Positions 1 through 9,467 of a DNA stretch of 64,000 bases are shown in pieces. The stretch comes from Arenibacter sp. F26102 (GTDB lineage Bacteria > Bacteroidota > Bacteroidia > Flavobacteriales > Flavobacteriaceae): positions 124,001-188,000 of the forward strand of contig NZ_JALKBC010000010.1 in NCBI RefSeq assembly GCF_023015865.1, given 5' to 3'. How positions within the stretch are numbered: the first letter of the stretch is position 1; each line of letters opens with the position of its first letter. The translations under genes and the position numbers were made by a program. Under the pieces are notes generated by a model, which was not told the origin of the DNA, searched no databases, and saw nothing but the letters and a program-made list of their open reading frames with translations.

Positions 1-245
1 ATATAGACATCAATTGAACTGGCATTTTCCAAAGTGACAAGTGGTATTCCCTTTTCAGTTGCTAATTTTTTTGTGCTTTCCGAGGAGGGTACTCCGACTA
101 TTTTTAGTCCGTTTAAAACTAGTTTCCCCAATTCATTAACCATATGGGCTGCAGTAGAACCTGTTCCCAATCCCACAGTCATGCCACTTTTAATATATTT
201 CACTGCTTCTTTGGCAGCTATTAGTTTTTCTTGATCTAGGCTCAT
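1..245 (-). CDS. rpiA: Ribose-5-phosphate isomerase A, N-terminal part (cut by window edge)
   Basis: Minus-strand reading from the ATG at 243-245 gives MSLDQEKLIAAKEAVKYIKS, followed by GMTVGLGTGSTAAHMV and VGVPSSESTKKLATEKGIPL. The GLGTGSTA phosphate-binding loop and the VPSS(E/T)ST motif are hallmarks of RpiA, which interconverts ribose 5-phosphate and ribulose 5-phosphate in the cytoplasm. About 81 residues are present and the rest lies beyond position 1. It follows the PaiB-like gene on the same strand with a gap of about 40 bp, so the two could be cotranscribed. It adds a non-oxidative pentose phosphate step to the zwf, pgl and gnd genes near 21-25 kb. Confidence 0.9.
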   Translation of the reverse strand, partial: MSLDQEKLIAAKEAVKYIKSGMTVGLGTGSTAAHMVNELGKLVLNGLKIVGVPSSESTKKLATEKGIPLVTLENASSIDVY

Positions 246-287
246 GTATCAATATTTTTGAATGCGAATAATAAATACTTTTGGGTT

Positions 288-899
288 TTACTTTTTCATA
301 TGTTTCATGCAACTGGCAATTGCCAAGGAACCAGGCTTATTGGTTTTCTGTAGTTCTTCCAATATTTTTGGATGGTCCTGTTGCCTTGTTTGAGACAATT
401 TATAGGTAGCTTGAATATCGGTAATACTGATTTGGAATCCTACGATACCCTTAATTTGTTTCATGGTATTCTTGGATAGATTATTTATGGAAATGGGATC
501 TGAGGATTCTTTTTCATATTTGTCCACTAATTTATGTAGGGAGGCGAGGACGGCAGCTTCCTCCAATATTTTTATTTTCCCGTATACATGAACAGCAATA
601 TAGTTCCAGGTGGGTACTTCCTCTTCCTTATACCAAGATGAGGAGACATAGCTGTGTGGACCATTAAAGATGGTAAGGACTTCTTCGTCAACCTTAAAGG
701 CCTTCCATTGGGGATTTGCTTTGGAGATATGCCCCACCAGAATATCCTTTCCTTCCTGGTCCAAATCCAACTCTAGGGGGATATGTGTGGCCCAAGGCTT
801 CCCATTGGTTTGGTTCACCAATATTCCAAAACTGTTTTGCTTTATGAATTCCTTTACTTCTGTTAGGCCTTTATTTTTATAATGCGATGGGGTGTACAT
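288..899 (-). CDS. FMN-binding negative transcriptional regulator, PaiB family
   Basis: 203 residues, the usual PaiB length. The N-terminus MYTPSHYKNK, the segment GKPWATHIPLELD, the block GHISKANPQWKAF and the conserved GPHSYVSSSWY and VPTWNYIAVHVYGKI motifs are diagnostic of PaiB-like split-barrel flavoproteins. Bacillus PaiB is described as a negative regulator of sporulation and protease genes; the role in Bacteroidota is not established, and an FMN-dependent enzyme is equally possible. It starts 8 bp after the stop of the exonuclease-fold gene upstream, so the two are likely cotranscribed. Confidence 0.87.
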   Translation of the reverse strand: MYTPSHYKNKGLTEVKEFIKQNSFGILVNQTNGKPWATHIPLELDLDQEGKDILVGHISKANPQWKAFKVDEEVLTIFNGPHSYVSSSWYKEEEVPTWNYIAVHVYGKIKILEEAAVLASLHKLVDKYEKESSDPISINNLSKNTMKQIKGIVGFQISITDIQATYKLSQTRQQDHPKILEELQKTNKPGSLAIASCMKHMKK

Positions 900-907
900 A
901 TCATCAA

Positions 908-1750
908 CTAATTGGCAATGGTCATTAGAATAGGCAAATGGTCCGAAATATGTTTGTTATTGGGCATCCTGTCATCAATATGGGTATAGGATAGGACGTC
1001 AACATTTTGTACAAAAAAGTAGTCTATTCTATTTTCCATAATTCTGTCCTGATCAAATCCATTAAAGGTGCCAATAGGACCATAGAATGGTTTTTGTGAT
1101 ACTTCCATGGCATCTGTAAGGTTATCTTTTAAATATTGAATAGGCTCGGTGTCAGGGGTTAAATTTAAATCGCCCATTACGATTACAGGAAGCTTGGAGG
1201 TATTTATTTCATTTATTTTTTTATAAATGAGTTGTGCGGAGTTGACCCTGGCCTGCATTCCCCGATGATCAAAATGGGTATTGAAGACCCAAAATTGTTT
1301 TTTGGTCTTTATATTTTCAAACAGGGCATAGGTACAGATTCGCTCCAAAGAGGCATCCCATCCTACCGATACTTTTTCGGGTGTTTCGGACAACCAAAAA
1401 GTATTCGTTTTAAGTATTTTGAATTTATCGGTATTATAGAAAATTGCCGAATATTCGCCTTTTTCTTGACCATCATCTCGGCCAACTCCCACATAGGAAT
1501 AGCCGTTTAGGGCAGTATTTAAGTAGTCCACCTGATGGTGCAGTCCCTCCTGGATACCTACAATATCCGCCTCATAATGCCGAATGAGTTTCGCCAATGA
1601 CGCTTTACGGTCGTTCCAATTGTTGATGGTATCTCCAGTATTGTCATACTTAATGTTATAACTGATGATGTTTGTAGTTTGGGATAGTAAGGGTAGTGGA
1701 ATAGCAAAAAGGACCAAACCAATTAGGAGCGTAGTATATAACTTATTCAT
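908..1750 (-). CDS. Secreted endonuclease/exonuclease/phosphatase family protein
   Basis: 280 residues with an N-terminal signal peptide (MNKLYTTLLIGLVLF then IPLPLLSQ), so it is probably periplasmic. The DNase I-like fold motifs are present: YNIKYDN near residue 31, metal-ligand Glu in GIQEG (E68), GDLNLTPD near 193 and the terminal SDHLP (269-273) containing the catalytic His. Family members hydrolyse phosphodiesters or sugar and lipid phosphates; the substrate cannot be told from sequence. The start is supported by the signal peptide. A 19-bp perfect inverted repeat lies 2 bp upstream of the ATG (separate entry). The PaiB-like gene follows 8 bp downstream. Confidence 0.87.
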   Translation of the reverse strand: MNKLYTTLLIGLVLFAIPLPLLSQTTNIISYNIKYDNTGDTINNWNDRKASLAKLIRHYEADIVGIQEGLHHQVDYLNTALNGYSYVGVGRDDGQEKGEYSAIFYNTDKFKILKTNTFWLSETPEKVSVGWDASLERICTYALFENIKTKKQFWVFNTHFDHRGMQARVNSAQLIYKKINEINTSKLPVIVMGDLNLTPDTEPIQYLKDNLTDAMEVSQKPFYGPIGTFNGFDQDRIMENRIDYFFVQNVDVLSYTHIDDRMPNNKHISDHLPILMTIAN

Positions 1751-1752
1751 TT

Positions 1753-1799
1753 GATATTTATTCTTTTAAAAATTAGGTTGTTTTAAAAGAATAAATATC
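1753..1799. repeat. Long perfect inverted repeat in the leader of the exonuclease-fold gene
   Basis: Arms 1753-1771 and 1781-1799 are exact reverse complements (19 bp, GATATTTATTCTTTTAAAA on the plus strand) with a 9-nt spacer. It sits between the RhlE-type helicase (ends at 1881) and the ATG at 1750. Read on the minus strand no U-tract follows, so it is not a standard intrinsic terminator. It could be an RNA hairpin in the leader that covers the start region, an mRNA end-stabilising hairpin, or an operator. Confidence 0.8.
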
Positions 1800-1880
1800 T
1801 TGAATTTTTTAAATACCTGCTAATTATCGGGGATTTATATCAATAATCAATATGGCCAAAAACCGATTAATTTTTAAATA

Positions 1881-3155
1881 TTAATCCCTTTTTGGTCTGT
1901 TATTGCCATTCCTATTATGGTTGTTATTTCTACCGCCCCTTGGATTGGAATGACCTGTTCTTGGTTTTTGCCTATTATTGTGATGTTTTTTTTCTACCAA
2001 AGGCACCTCTTCGGATCCATCATCCACAAACGGATGGTCCTTTATTACGGGAACCTGCTGGTTTATAAGTTTTTGTATATCCTTTAGATAAGGTCTTTCT
2101 TCTGCATCGCAGAAGGATAGCGCAATACCACTGGCACTGGCCCTACCTGTTCTACCTATACGATGTACATAAGTTTCCGGAACATTGGGCAAGTCGTAAT
2201 TGATGACCAAGGCAAGTTCCTCAACATCTATTCCCCTAGCGGCTATGTCCGTTGCAATTAGCACCTTTAATTCACCATCCTTAAAATCGCCCAATGCTTT
2301 TTGTCTAGCATTTTGTGACTTATTTCCGTGAATGGCATCGGCCTTAATATCGGCCTTGGCCAATTGTTTTACAATTTTATTGGCGCCATGCTTGGTCCGT
2401 GAAAAAACAAGGGCAGAATCATTGGGCTCCCTTTCCAAAAGATGAATCAATAAGTTTGGTTTATTTTTTTTGGTGACAAAATAAACACCTTGTTCTACTT
2501 TTTCGGCTGTGGCCTGTTGAGGTTTAATGGTAACACGGTCAAAATCGCCCAAGATCTTTTTGGATAGTTCCACAATAGCCGGGGGCATGGTGGCGGAGAA
2601 GAATAGCGATTGTCTATTTGAAGGTAGTTTGGCTATTATCTTTTTTATATCGTGGATAAAGCCCATATCCAACATTTGGTCGGCCTCATCCAAAACGGCG
2701 TACTTAATATCCCTAAGGGAAATAAACCCTTGATTCATTAAATCCAGTAACCTTCCTGGGGTGGCTATAACCACATCAACTCCCTTTCTTAGGGCATCAG
2801 TTTGCCTTCCCTGTTTAATACCTCCAAAAATTACAGTGTTTCTTATTCCTGTAAATCGAGAGTAAGAGGTGAAACTTTCTCCGATCTGGATGGCCAGTTC
2901 CCTTGTAGGGGTAACTACCAAGGTTCTAATTTTTCGTTGTTGTTGATTGTCTTCCCGTTCCATAACCATTTGTTGAATGATGGGGATGGAAAATGCCGCC
3001 GTTTTACCGGTTCCTGTTTGTGCGCAACCCAATAGGTCCTTGCCCTTAAGTAATATGGGAATGGACTGTTCTTGTATTGGAGTTGGATTTGTGTAGCCTT
3101 CTGCCGTTAGGGCTTTTAGGATAGGCTCTATAATACCTAAGTCTTTGAATGTCAT
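1881..3155 (-). CDS. DEAD-box ATP-dependent RNA helicase, RhlE-like
   Basis: 424 residues. The Q motif (FKDLGIIEPILKAL with PTPIQEQSIP), motif I AQTGTGKT (45-52), PTRELAIQ, TPGRLLD, motif II DEAD (156-159), SAT and the C-terminal HRIGRTGRA motif are all present in order, forming a complete two-RecA-domain helicase core. A short basic tail rich in Arg, Gly, His and Asn (about residues 385-424) should bind RNA. Such RhlE/RhlB-type proteins act in ribosome assembly, RNA decay and cold growth. It is monocistronic by spacing. It differs from the longer DeaD-like helicase at 50.6-52.4 kb, which has an additional RNA-binding domain. Confidence 0.93.
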   Translation of the reverse strand: MTFKDLGIIEPILKALTAEGYTNPTPIQEQSIPILLKGKDLLGCAQTGTGKTAAFSIPIIQQMVMEREDNQQQRKIRTLVVTPTRELAIQIGESFTSYSRFTGIRNTVIFGGIKQGRQTDALRKGVDVVIATPGRLLDLMNQGFISLRDIKYAVLDEADQMLDMGFIHDIKKIIAKLPSNRQSLFFSATMPPAIVELSKKILGDFDRVTIKPQQATAEKVEQGVYFVTKKNKPNLLIHLLEREPNDSALVFSRTKHGANKIVKQLAKADIKADAIHGNKSQNARQKALGDFKDGELKVLIATDIAARGIDVEELALVINYDLPNVPETYVHRIGRTGRASASGIALSFCDAEERPYLKDIQKLINQQVPVIKDHPFVDDGSEEVPLVEKKHHNNRQKPRTGHSNPRGGRNNNHNRNGNNRPKRD

Positions 3156-3175
3156 GTAGTATGTAAAATAAGTGG

Positions 3176-3183
3176 CAAAGGTA
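3176..3183 (-). promoter_or_regulatory. Putative -7 element of the RhlE-like helicase gene
   Basis: The minus strand reads TACCTTTG, a full match to the Bacteroidetes TAnnTTTG box, about 20 bp upstream of the ATG at 3155. I see no clear TTTG partner at the expected spacing, so only half of the promoter is supported. Confidence 0.45.
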
Positions 3184-3224
3184 GGGGATTAGTTTGGATA
3201 AACAGTTTAATTCAATAAATAGAC

Positions 3225-4781
3225 CTAGAGTCCAGCGGCTGCGGCCTCTGCACATCGTTCACCGTCCATGGCCGCTGATACTATTCCGCCAGCGTAACCG
3301 CCACCCTCACCACAGGGAAATAGTCCCTTGATTTCTGGATGTTCCAAATTTTCTTTTCTGGGAATGTTTACCGGCGAAGAGGTTCTGGATTCCACTCCCA
3401 CAATATTGGCTTCTCCAGTGTAGTAACCCTTCATTTTTTCTCCAAAGGCGGTGAAACCAGTACGTAGTCTGCCACCAATCAATTTGGGTAAAAGCGAATG
3501 TAAAGGAGCGGATTTTAGACCCGGTTGATATGAAGTCATATTTAGATCGTTGGACAGTTTTCCTTCAACAAAATCAGTTAATCGCTGTGCAGGAGCAGTT
3601 TGGTTCCGTCCTCCTGAGGTAAAAGCCAATCGTTCCAAATCTTTTTGGTATTCCAACCCTTTCAATGCACCAAAGTGTTCATATTTATGAATATCAACAT
3701 CCACATTTATCTCAACAACAATTCCCGAATTGGCAAATAAGTTGTTTCTCTTGGAGGGCGACATACCGTTGACGACCACTTCTCCAGGAGCCGTTGCCGC
3801 GGGAACTATAAACCCACCCGGGCACATGCAAAACGAATATACCCCTCTATCCTTAACCTGTTCCACCAGACTATAGGAAGCAGCCGGAAGCAACTCGTTG
3901 CGTTCTCCGGAACAATGGTATTGAATGCTGTCTATAATATGTTGTGGGTGTTCTACCCTTACCCCCATGGCGAATGACTTGGCTTGTATGGCAATTTTTT
4001 TGTTGTTCAACAAATAGTATATATCCCTTGCGGAATGCCCTGTAGCCAAAATAACTCTGTCCGTGGGCATTTCGGTGCCATCATGCAAAACGATTCCTTT
4101 GATAGCGTTATTGAGAATCTTAAAATCGACTACCTTGGTTTGAAAGTGTATCTCCCCTCCATGTTTAATTATGGTCTCCCTAATATTCTGCACCAGTTTG
4201 GGTAATTTGTTGGTGCCTATATGTGGGTGGGCATCTATTAGGATTTGATCTGTTGCACCGTGAAAAACCAAGTTTTCGAAGATTCTCCGAACATCGCCTC
4301 TTTTAAGGCTTCGGGTGTACAGTTTGCCGTCGGAATAGGTGCCTGCACCCCCTTCTCCAAAACAGTAATTGGAATCTTCGTTTACGATATGATCTCTGTT
4401 AATGGCCTTTAGGTCGCGCCTACGGTCCTTAACATTTTTTCCCCTTTCCAGGACGATGGGTCTATATCCCAATTCTAAACAGCGTAAAGCGGCATACATG
4501 CCTGCAGGTCCAAAACCTATTATATGTATTTTTTTGGCTTTGGAAACATCTTTGTACTCAAAGCTGTACTCATTATTTTTTGGTGCAGGTTGGTTGATGT
4601 AAACTGAAACCTTATAATTGAAATATATGGTAGATTTCCGCGCATCGATAGATTTTCGAAGCACTTTGATCGTTGAAATTTCCTGAATGTGGGTTCCCAA
4701 ATATTTTGCAGCTTTCTTTTTCAGGATATCTTCTACTGATTCTTCCAATAGGGTGGTCCTAAGCTGAATGTTTCTTACCAT
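3225..4781 (-). CDS. FAD-dependent dehydrogenase (uncharacterised, COG2509-type)
   Basis: 518 residues. An N-terminal domain of about 80 residues precedes a Rossmann dinucleotide-binding motif (HIIGFGPAGMYAALR, glycines at 89-94). Next come an FGEGGAGTYSDGKLYTR block, ATGHSARD, and the C-terminal GLFPCGEGGGYAGGIVSAAM segment that completes the FAD site. This arrangement is typical of a widely conserved group of flavoprotein dehydrogenases with no proven substrate. It is probably cytoplasmic, since no signal peptide is seen. The AraC-type regulator ends 75 bp upstream on the same strand. A 22-bp palindrome lies just before the ATG. Confidence 0.87.
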   Translation of the reverse strand: MVRNIQLRTTLLEESVEDILKKKAAKYLGTHIQEISTIKVLRKSIDARKSTIYFNYKVSVYINQPAPKNNEYSFEYKDVSKAKKIHIIGFGPAGMYAALRCLELGYRPIVLERGKNVKDRRRDLKAINRDHIVNEDSNYCFGEGGAGTYSDGKLYTRSLKRGDVRRIFENLVFHGATDQILIDAHPHIGTNKLPKLVQNIRETIIKHGGEIHFQTKVVDFKILNNAIKGIVLHDGTEMPTDRVILATGHSARDIYYLLNNKKIAIQAKSFAMGVRVEHPQHIIDSIQYHCSGERNELLPAASYSLVEQVKDRGVYSFCMCPGGFIVPAATAPGEVVVNGMSPSKRNNLFANSGIVVEINVDVDIHKYEHFGALKGLEYQKDLERLAFTSGGRNQTAPAQRLTDFVEGKLSNDLNMTSYQPGLKSAPLHSLLPKLIGGRLRTGFTAFGEKMKGYYTGEANIVGVESRTSSPVNIPRKENLEHPEIKGLFPCGEGGGYAGGIVSAAMDGERCAEAAAAGL

Positions 4782-4788
4782 AGCGCAA

Positions 4789-4810
4789 AATTACTTTAAT
4801 TAAAGTAATT
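4789..4810. repeat. 22-bp perfect palindrome upstream of the FAD dehydrogenase gene
   Basis: Each half is AATTACTTTAA (or its complement) with no spacer, placed 8-29 bp upstream of the ATG at 4781. It fits a dimeric operator or a leader hairpin. There is no U-tract on the minus strand, so a terminator for the AraC gene is unlikely. Confidence 0.6.
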
Positions 4811-4856
4811 ATTTATTCAAAAAATTATTGGGCAGGCTCCTAGGCCCAATGTTTGG

Positions 4857-5723
4857 TTAAACTTTGTATTCTTTTTTATAGGACATCGGAGTTCTTTTCG
4901 TAATCGCCTTGAACTGTTTGTTGAAATTGGATAAGGTTTGGAATCCGCTCTCATAGCATGCCTGACCAATATTCATTTTTTCTTCGATCAAGAGTTTGCA
5001 GGCATAACCAATCCTAATCTCACTTAAAAATTCCGAAAAGGTTTTATTGGCATGGATTTTAAAATACCTGCTGAACGAGGTAGGCGTCATATTGGCCAAG
5101 GAAGCCACGGTGTCCAACTCTATTTTTCCTCTGAAATTTTTCATTACGTAGGCGTGTACATTATTCATTCTTTCCGTATCACCTTCTTTTAAGGAGTTGG
5201 TATAGCCGGGACTGGCCAATAAGGTAGTTTCCGTTGTGTTGGAAAGGCAGTTTAGTATTTTGAACAATTCCAAAACGCTGTCCATGCCTTCAAGATGTAA
5301 AAGATTGCTTAGCATAACGCGAATGGAGCAGGCTGTTTTGCCGGTAATATCCAGCCCCCGCAGGCTCTTTTGAAACAATTGCCTAAGTTTGATCATTTCT
5401 TCCTTTTGCAAAAGACTGTTGCCTATAAAATCCTCGTGAAAGTATACCACAATTCCCTCTGACCATAAATTCTGCTCTACTGTCATGCCTTCATTGTCAC
5501 TCCGCCACATATGCGGTAAATTGGGACCGGTAAAAGTGATGTCCCCCTCCCTAAAATGTTTTACATGGTCACCAATAAACCGAGTGCCACTGCCTTTTAA
5601 GACCATAAATAATTGATATTCCGGGTGAAAGTGCCATATAGGGTCAAAATTGGGTTGTCGCAAAAGTTTGGCTACAAAGGCGTGGGAGTTTGGAATGGGC
5701 GATTTTTGTAAGGCAGATTTCAC
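4857..5723 (-). CDS. AraC-family transcriptional regulator with N-terminal cupin
   Basis: 288 residues. The N-terminal part (PIWHFHPEYQLFMVLKGSGTR, GDITFTGPNLPHMW) is a cupin ligand-sensing domain. Residues from about 185 to 285 form two AraC-type helix-turn-helix motifs (LDTVASLANMTPTSFSRYFK and NIGQACYESGFQTLSNFNKQFK). It is divergent from the ThuA/propeller gene at 5918 across 194 bp. This suggests that it controls that three-gene sugar operon in response to a carbohydrate ligand; the link is inferred from position only. Confidence 0.9.
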   Translation of the reverse strand: MKSALQKSPIPNSHAFVAKLLRQPNFDPIWHFHPEYQLFMVLKGSGTRFIGDHVKHFREGDITFTGPNLPHMWRSDNEGMTVEQNLWSEGIVVYFHEDFIGNSLLQKEEMIKLRQLFQKSLRGLDITGKTACSIRVMLSNLLHLEGMDSVLELFKILNCLSNTTETTLLASPGYTNSLKEGDTERMNNVHAYVMKNFRGKIELDTVASLANMTPTSFSRYFKIHANKTFSEFLSEIRIGYACKLLIEEKMNIGQACYESGFQTLSNFNKQFKAITKRTPMSYKKEYKV

Positions 5724-5917
5724 TTAGAAATAAGGATTGAATTGATTAAAAAAGAACAACAAGTTTTTAGTATGAAGTCGGTATTTTGTAGTTTTTTATC
5801 TGTAAATATAGGTATAAATCTAATCCTATGATATAATATAGTCAACTTTGGATAACATATAGTATTCTTTATGCCCGTTTAATGGTTATCATTGTTGAAC
5901 ACAAATAAAATTTTATC

Positions 5918-8900
5918 ATGAAAACCATAATGGCACGTCTATTCTGTTGGCTAATAGTTATTCTAACCCTAGCAGCTTGTAATTCTTCCCAGAAGAAAAA
6001 GAAGGACGATCAACCTAGACGAATAGAAATGTTGTTCCTAGGCCATGCCATGGAGCACCATAATTCTAGGGTCTACATGCCTATATTGGCCTCAGCCCTA
6101 ACGCAAAGTGGTATTAATATTACCTATACAGAGGAGGTAGAAGATCTAAATCCGGAAAATTTGGAACTTTATGACGGGGTAATTATTTATGCCAATCATG
6201 AAAGTAGGTTTCCAGAACAGGAAAAGGCATTGCTGGATTATGTTGCCGAAGGTCATGCATTTATCCCTATTCATTGCGCGAGCTTCTGTTTTAACGAGTC
6301 TGAAGAATATGTGGAGTTGGTAGGAGGGCAATTTAAATCACACGGCACGGATACCTTTACGGCCAAAGTTATAGATAAGTCACACCCTATCATGCAGGAC
6401 GTGGAAGAGTTCTCCACATGGGACGAAACCTATGTTCATGATAAGTTGGTCGATGATATTACCGTCTTGATGGAGAGGGTGGAAGGTGAACATCATGAAC
6501 CATGGACTTGGGTAAAGCAATTTGGCAAAGGCAAGGTATTCTATACAGCTTACGGTCACGATGAAAGAACTTGGAGCAAACCCGGATTTCAAAAACTTAT
6601 TAAAGAGGGTATTCTCTGGGCGGTAAGTGACCAAGTTAAAAAGAACTGGGAGGAATTCTCCAAGGACATACCAAGTCTGAGTTATAAGGAAATGGCCAAT
6701 ATCCCCAATTATGAGAAAAGAGATCCTGCCCCCAAATACCAATTGCCTTTGTCACCGGAGGAATCGGCTAAATTAATTCAGGTCCCACCTGGGTTTAAGC
6801 TGGAACTATTTGCTTCCGAGCCAAATATTATTAACCCTATAGCCATGAACTGGGATGAGAAAGGTAGACTTTGGGTGATAGAGACCGTTGACTATCCCAA
6901 TACCGTGCGTGATGACAAAGGCTCCGGAGACGACAGAATAAAAATTTGCGAAGACACGGACGGGGATGGAATAGCCGATAAGTTTACAGTCTTCGCCGAT
7001 AAATTAAATATACCTACCAGTTTTACTTTTGTGAATGGAGGGATTTTGGTTTCCCAAGCGCCATATTTCCTGTTTTTGAAAGATACTGATGGCGATGATA
7101 TAGCAGATGTAAAGGAAATAGCTATTAATGGCTGGGGTGTCTTTGATACCCACGCCGGGCCATCGAACCTTCAGAGGGGAATTGATAATTATATCTACGG
7201 GGTAGTTGGGTATTCAGGGTTTAAAGGGATTATTTCCGGTGAAAATTTTGAATTTGGTCAAGGTATATATCGTTTCAATAAGGACTTTGGGAATTTCGAA
7301 TTTCTGACGAATACGAGTAACAATACTTGGGGTTTGGGGATTACCGAGGATAATTCAATTTTTGCATCCACCGCTAACAATACCCATAGTGTTTTTATGG
7401 GGATACCAAATAAGAGCTTAAAAGATGTGGCAGGGATATCACTTAAGGGAAGTACAAAAATAGATGGCCATTACGCCATGTTGCCTATTACGCAAAATAT
7501 AAGACAGGTTGATGTTTTTGGGGGCTTTACAGCCGCCGCAGGGCACCATTTTTACACTGCCCGAAGCTTTCCACAGCAATATTGGAACGCCTATGCCTTT
7601 GTTTGCGAACCAACGGGCGGGGTAGTTCATATTGCCAAAATTGAAAAAGATGGAGCCGGATATATAGAAAGGGATGGGGGTAATTTAATGGCCAGCTCGG
7701 ATGAATGGGTTTCCCCGGTGGAGGCCAAAGTTGGGCCGGATGGTGCGGTTTGGGTATTGGACTGGTATAATTTTATTATTCAACACAATCCGACCCCTAA
7801 CGCAGATAGTGGAGGATATGATGCCGTTAACGGACTAGGGAATGCCTACGAAAACCCCCTACGTGATAAATCCAAGGGGCGTATTTGGCGCATTTTACCC
7901 AATGATAGTGAGGACAAAGAATCAGTGTCCTTGGATAAGAACGATTCAAAAGGTTTGGTAAAAGCCCTTTCCAATGATAATATGTTTTGGCGAATGACCG
8001 CCCAGCGTTTATTGATTGAAAATGGAAATACCGATGTTGTATCAGATCTTATCAAATTGGTAAGGAATGCCGAAGTGGACGCTTTGGGACTTAATCCTGG
8101 GGCATTACATGGTTTATGGACTTTAGACGGACTTGGTGTTGTTTCTTCCAATGTCGAGGCAATGGAGGCCGTCAAGACTGCCTTAAAGCATAAATCAGGA
8201 GCGATAAGAAAAGCCGCCATTCAGATCTTGCCAAAAAACCAGATTATAGATGCGTTGCTGTTGGAATCCAATTTATTGAAGGACAAAGACCCTGAGGTAC
8301 AATTGGCCGCCCTTTTGTATTTTTCCGAAAGGGAACCTAATGCTGAAATTGGGAGGCAATTGTTTGAGTTGAGTAAGGACGGGCAAGTTGCGGCCGATGA
8401 CTGGTTGGCAAAGGCACTTTACGTGGCCGGTAGTAAACATCATCAAGGATTTATCACTGCATTCATGGCTTCCAAGCCTGATTTTAAAGTTGGATCATCC
8501 ATTACAGATCAAAGACAAGTAATGGAGCTTGACGATTCCAAGTGGGAAACTATGCTCCTTCCGCAGTTAATTGAGGATGCTGGATTGCAGATGGATGGTA
8601 TAATTTGGTTTCGCAAAAATGTTGATGTTCCTTCCAATGTTGCTACCAAGGCGGGTACCATTTCTTTAGGCCCTGTAGACGATTCCGATAAGGTCTATAT
8701 TAATGGTACGCTGGTTGGAGGAACTGAGAAAGATTATCAGGCCAATAGGGTATATCAGATTCCATCCGGGGTCTTGAAAGCCGGTAGTAATTCCATTGCC
8801 GTCCGGGTCGAGGACACTGGTGGCGGGGGTGGAATTTGGGGCAAAAAGGAGCAAATGTTCTTAAAGACTGGCCAATATAAAGTCTCGTTGGCAGGGGATT

Positions 8901-9424
8901 GGAAATATGAAATTGAGTTGGATTTTTCCAAATCTGCCAAGAACCTCTTTGCCGATAAGTCGCTAGCGGAACTCCTGGTAGAAACCTATATCAATAAGGT
9001 TGAATTGGGTGAGGAAAATAGTTCGGTAAGCAGTTCCAATGCCATTGTTGTTAATATCAAGACTATTAAAAACGAAATGAAATACGACATAACCGAATTT
9101 GTGGTAGAAGCGGAAAAAGTTGTAGAGCTGGTTTTTGAGAATACGGATTTTATGCAGCACAACCTTGTTATTACCAAATCTGGTGAAAAGGAGAAAGTGG
9201 GCATGGCCGCCGATAAAATGGCAATGGACCCCAATGGTGCGGAGAAAAATTATGTTCCTGACATGCCTGAAGTGCTTTTCGCCAGTGCTATCATAAACCC
9301 TGAAGAAAAGGTTGTATTAAAATTCATAGCTCCCAAAGAACCAGGAGATTATCCATTTATCTGCACCTTTCCTGGACATTGGCGAATAATGCAAGGAGTT
9401 ATGAAGGTAGTCAAGGCAAAATAG
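5918..9424 (+). CDS. Large multidomain lipoprotein: ThuA + propeller dehydrogenase-like + HEAT + jelly roll + cupredoxin
   Basis: 1168 residues with a lipoprotein signal (lipobox LAAC, Cys21). Domain order by eye: ThuA-like domain (about 35-250, with HAMEHHNSRVY, PIHCASFCF and TYVHDKL); a beta-propeller region resembling PVC-type membrane-bound dehydrogenases (about 285-665, VPPGFKLELFASEPNI, DTDGDGIADKFT); HEAT-like repeats (about 670-820); a galactose-binding-like jelly roll (about 835-985); and a C-terminal plastocyanin/azurin-like domain. The type 1 copper ligands are visible: His1081, Cys1149, His1154 and Met1158. No CxxCH heme motif is present. It likely acts in the periplasm or at the outer membrane on carbohydrate, passing electrons to copper; the substrate is unknown. 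It heads a putative operon with the isomerase and oxidoreductase genes downstream. Confidence 0.85.
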   Translation: MKTIMARLFCWLIVILTLAACNSSQKKKKDDQPRRIEMLFLGHAMEHHNSRVYMPILASALTQSGINITYTEEVEDLNPENLELYDGVIIYANHESRFPEQEKALLDYVAEGHAFIPIHCASFCFNESEEYVELVGGQFKSHGTDTFTAKVIDKSHPIMQDVEEFSTWDETYVHDKLVDDITVLMERVEGEHHEPWTWVKQFGKGKVFYTAYGHDERTWSKPGFQKLIKEGILWAVSDQVKKNWEEFSKDIPSLSYKEMANIPNYEKRDPAPKYQLPLSPEESAKLIQVPPGFKLELFASEPNIINPIAMNWDEKGRLWVIETVDYPNTVRDDKGSGDDRIKICEDTDGDGIADKFTVFADKLNIPTSFTFVNGGILVSQAPYFLFLKDTDGDDIADVKEIAINGWGVFDTHAGPSNLQRGIDNYIYGVVGYSGFKGIISGENFEFGQGIYRFNKDFGNFEFLTNTSNNTWGLGITEDNSIFASTANNTHSVFMGIPNKSLKDVAGISLKGSTKIDGHYAMLPITQNIRQVDVFGGFTAAAGHHFYTARSFPQQYWNAYAFVCEPTGGVVHIAKIEKDGAGYIERDGGNLMASSDEWVSPVEAKVGPDGAVWVLDWYNFIIQHNPTPNADSGGYDAVNGLGNAYENPLRDKSKGRIWRILPNDSEDKESVSLDKNDSKGLVKALSNDNMFWRMTAQRLLIENGNTDVVSDLIKLVRNAEVDALGLNPGALHGLWTLDGLGVVSSNVEAMEAVKTALKHKSGAIRKAAIQILPKNQIIDALLLESNLLKDKDPEVQLAALLYFSEREPNAEIGRQLFELSKDGQVAADDWLAKALYVAGSKHHQGFITAFMASKPDFKVGSSITDQRQVMELDDSKWETMLLPQLIEDAGLQMDGIIWFRKNVDVPSNVATKAGTISLGPVDDSDKVYINGTLVGGTEKDYQANRVYQIPSGVLKAGSNSIAVRVEDTGGGGGIWGKKEQMFLKTGQYKVSLAGDWKYEIELDFSKSAKNLFADKSLAELLVETYINKVELGEENSSVSSSNAIVVNIKTIKNEMKYDITEFVVEAEKVVELVFENTDFMQHNLVITKSGEKEKVGMAADKMAMDPNGAEKNYVPDMPEVLFASAIINPEEKVVLKFIAPKEPGDYPFICTFPGHWRIMQGVMKVVKAK

Positions 9425-9467
9425 ACGGTATAAAAACCTCTATATTTTTAAAGTATATAATTGTAAT

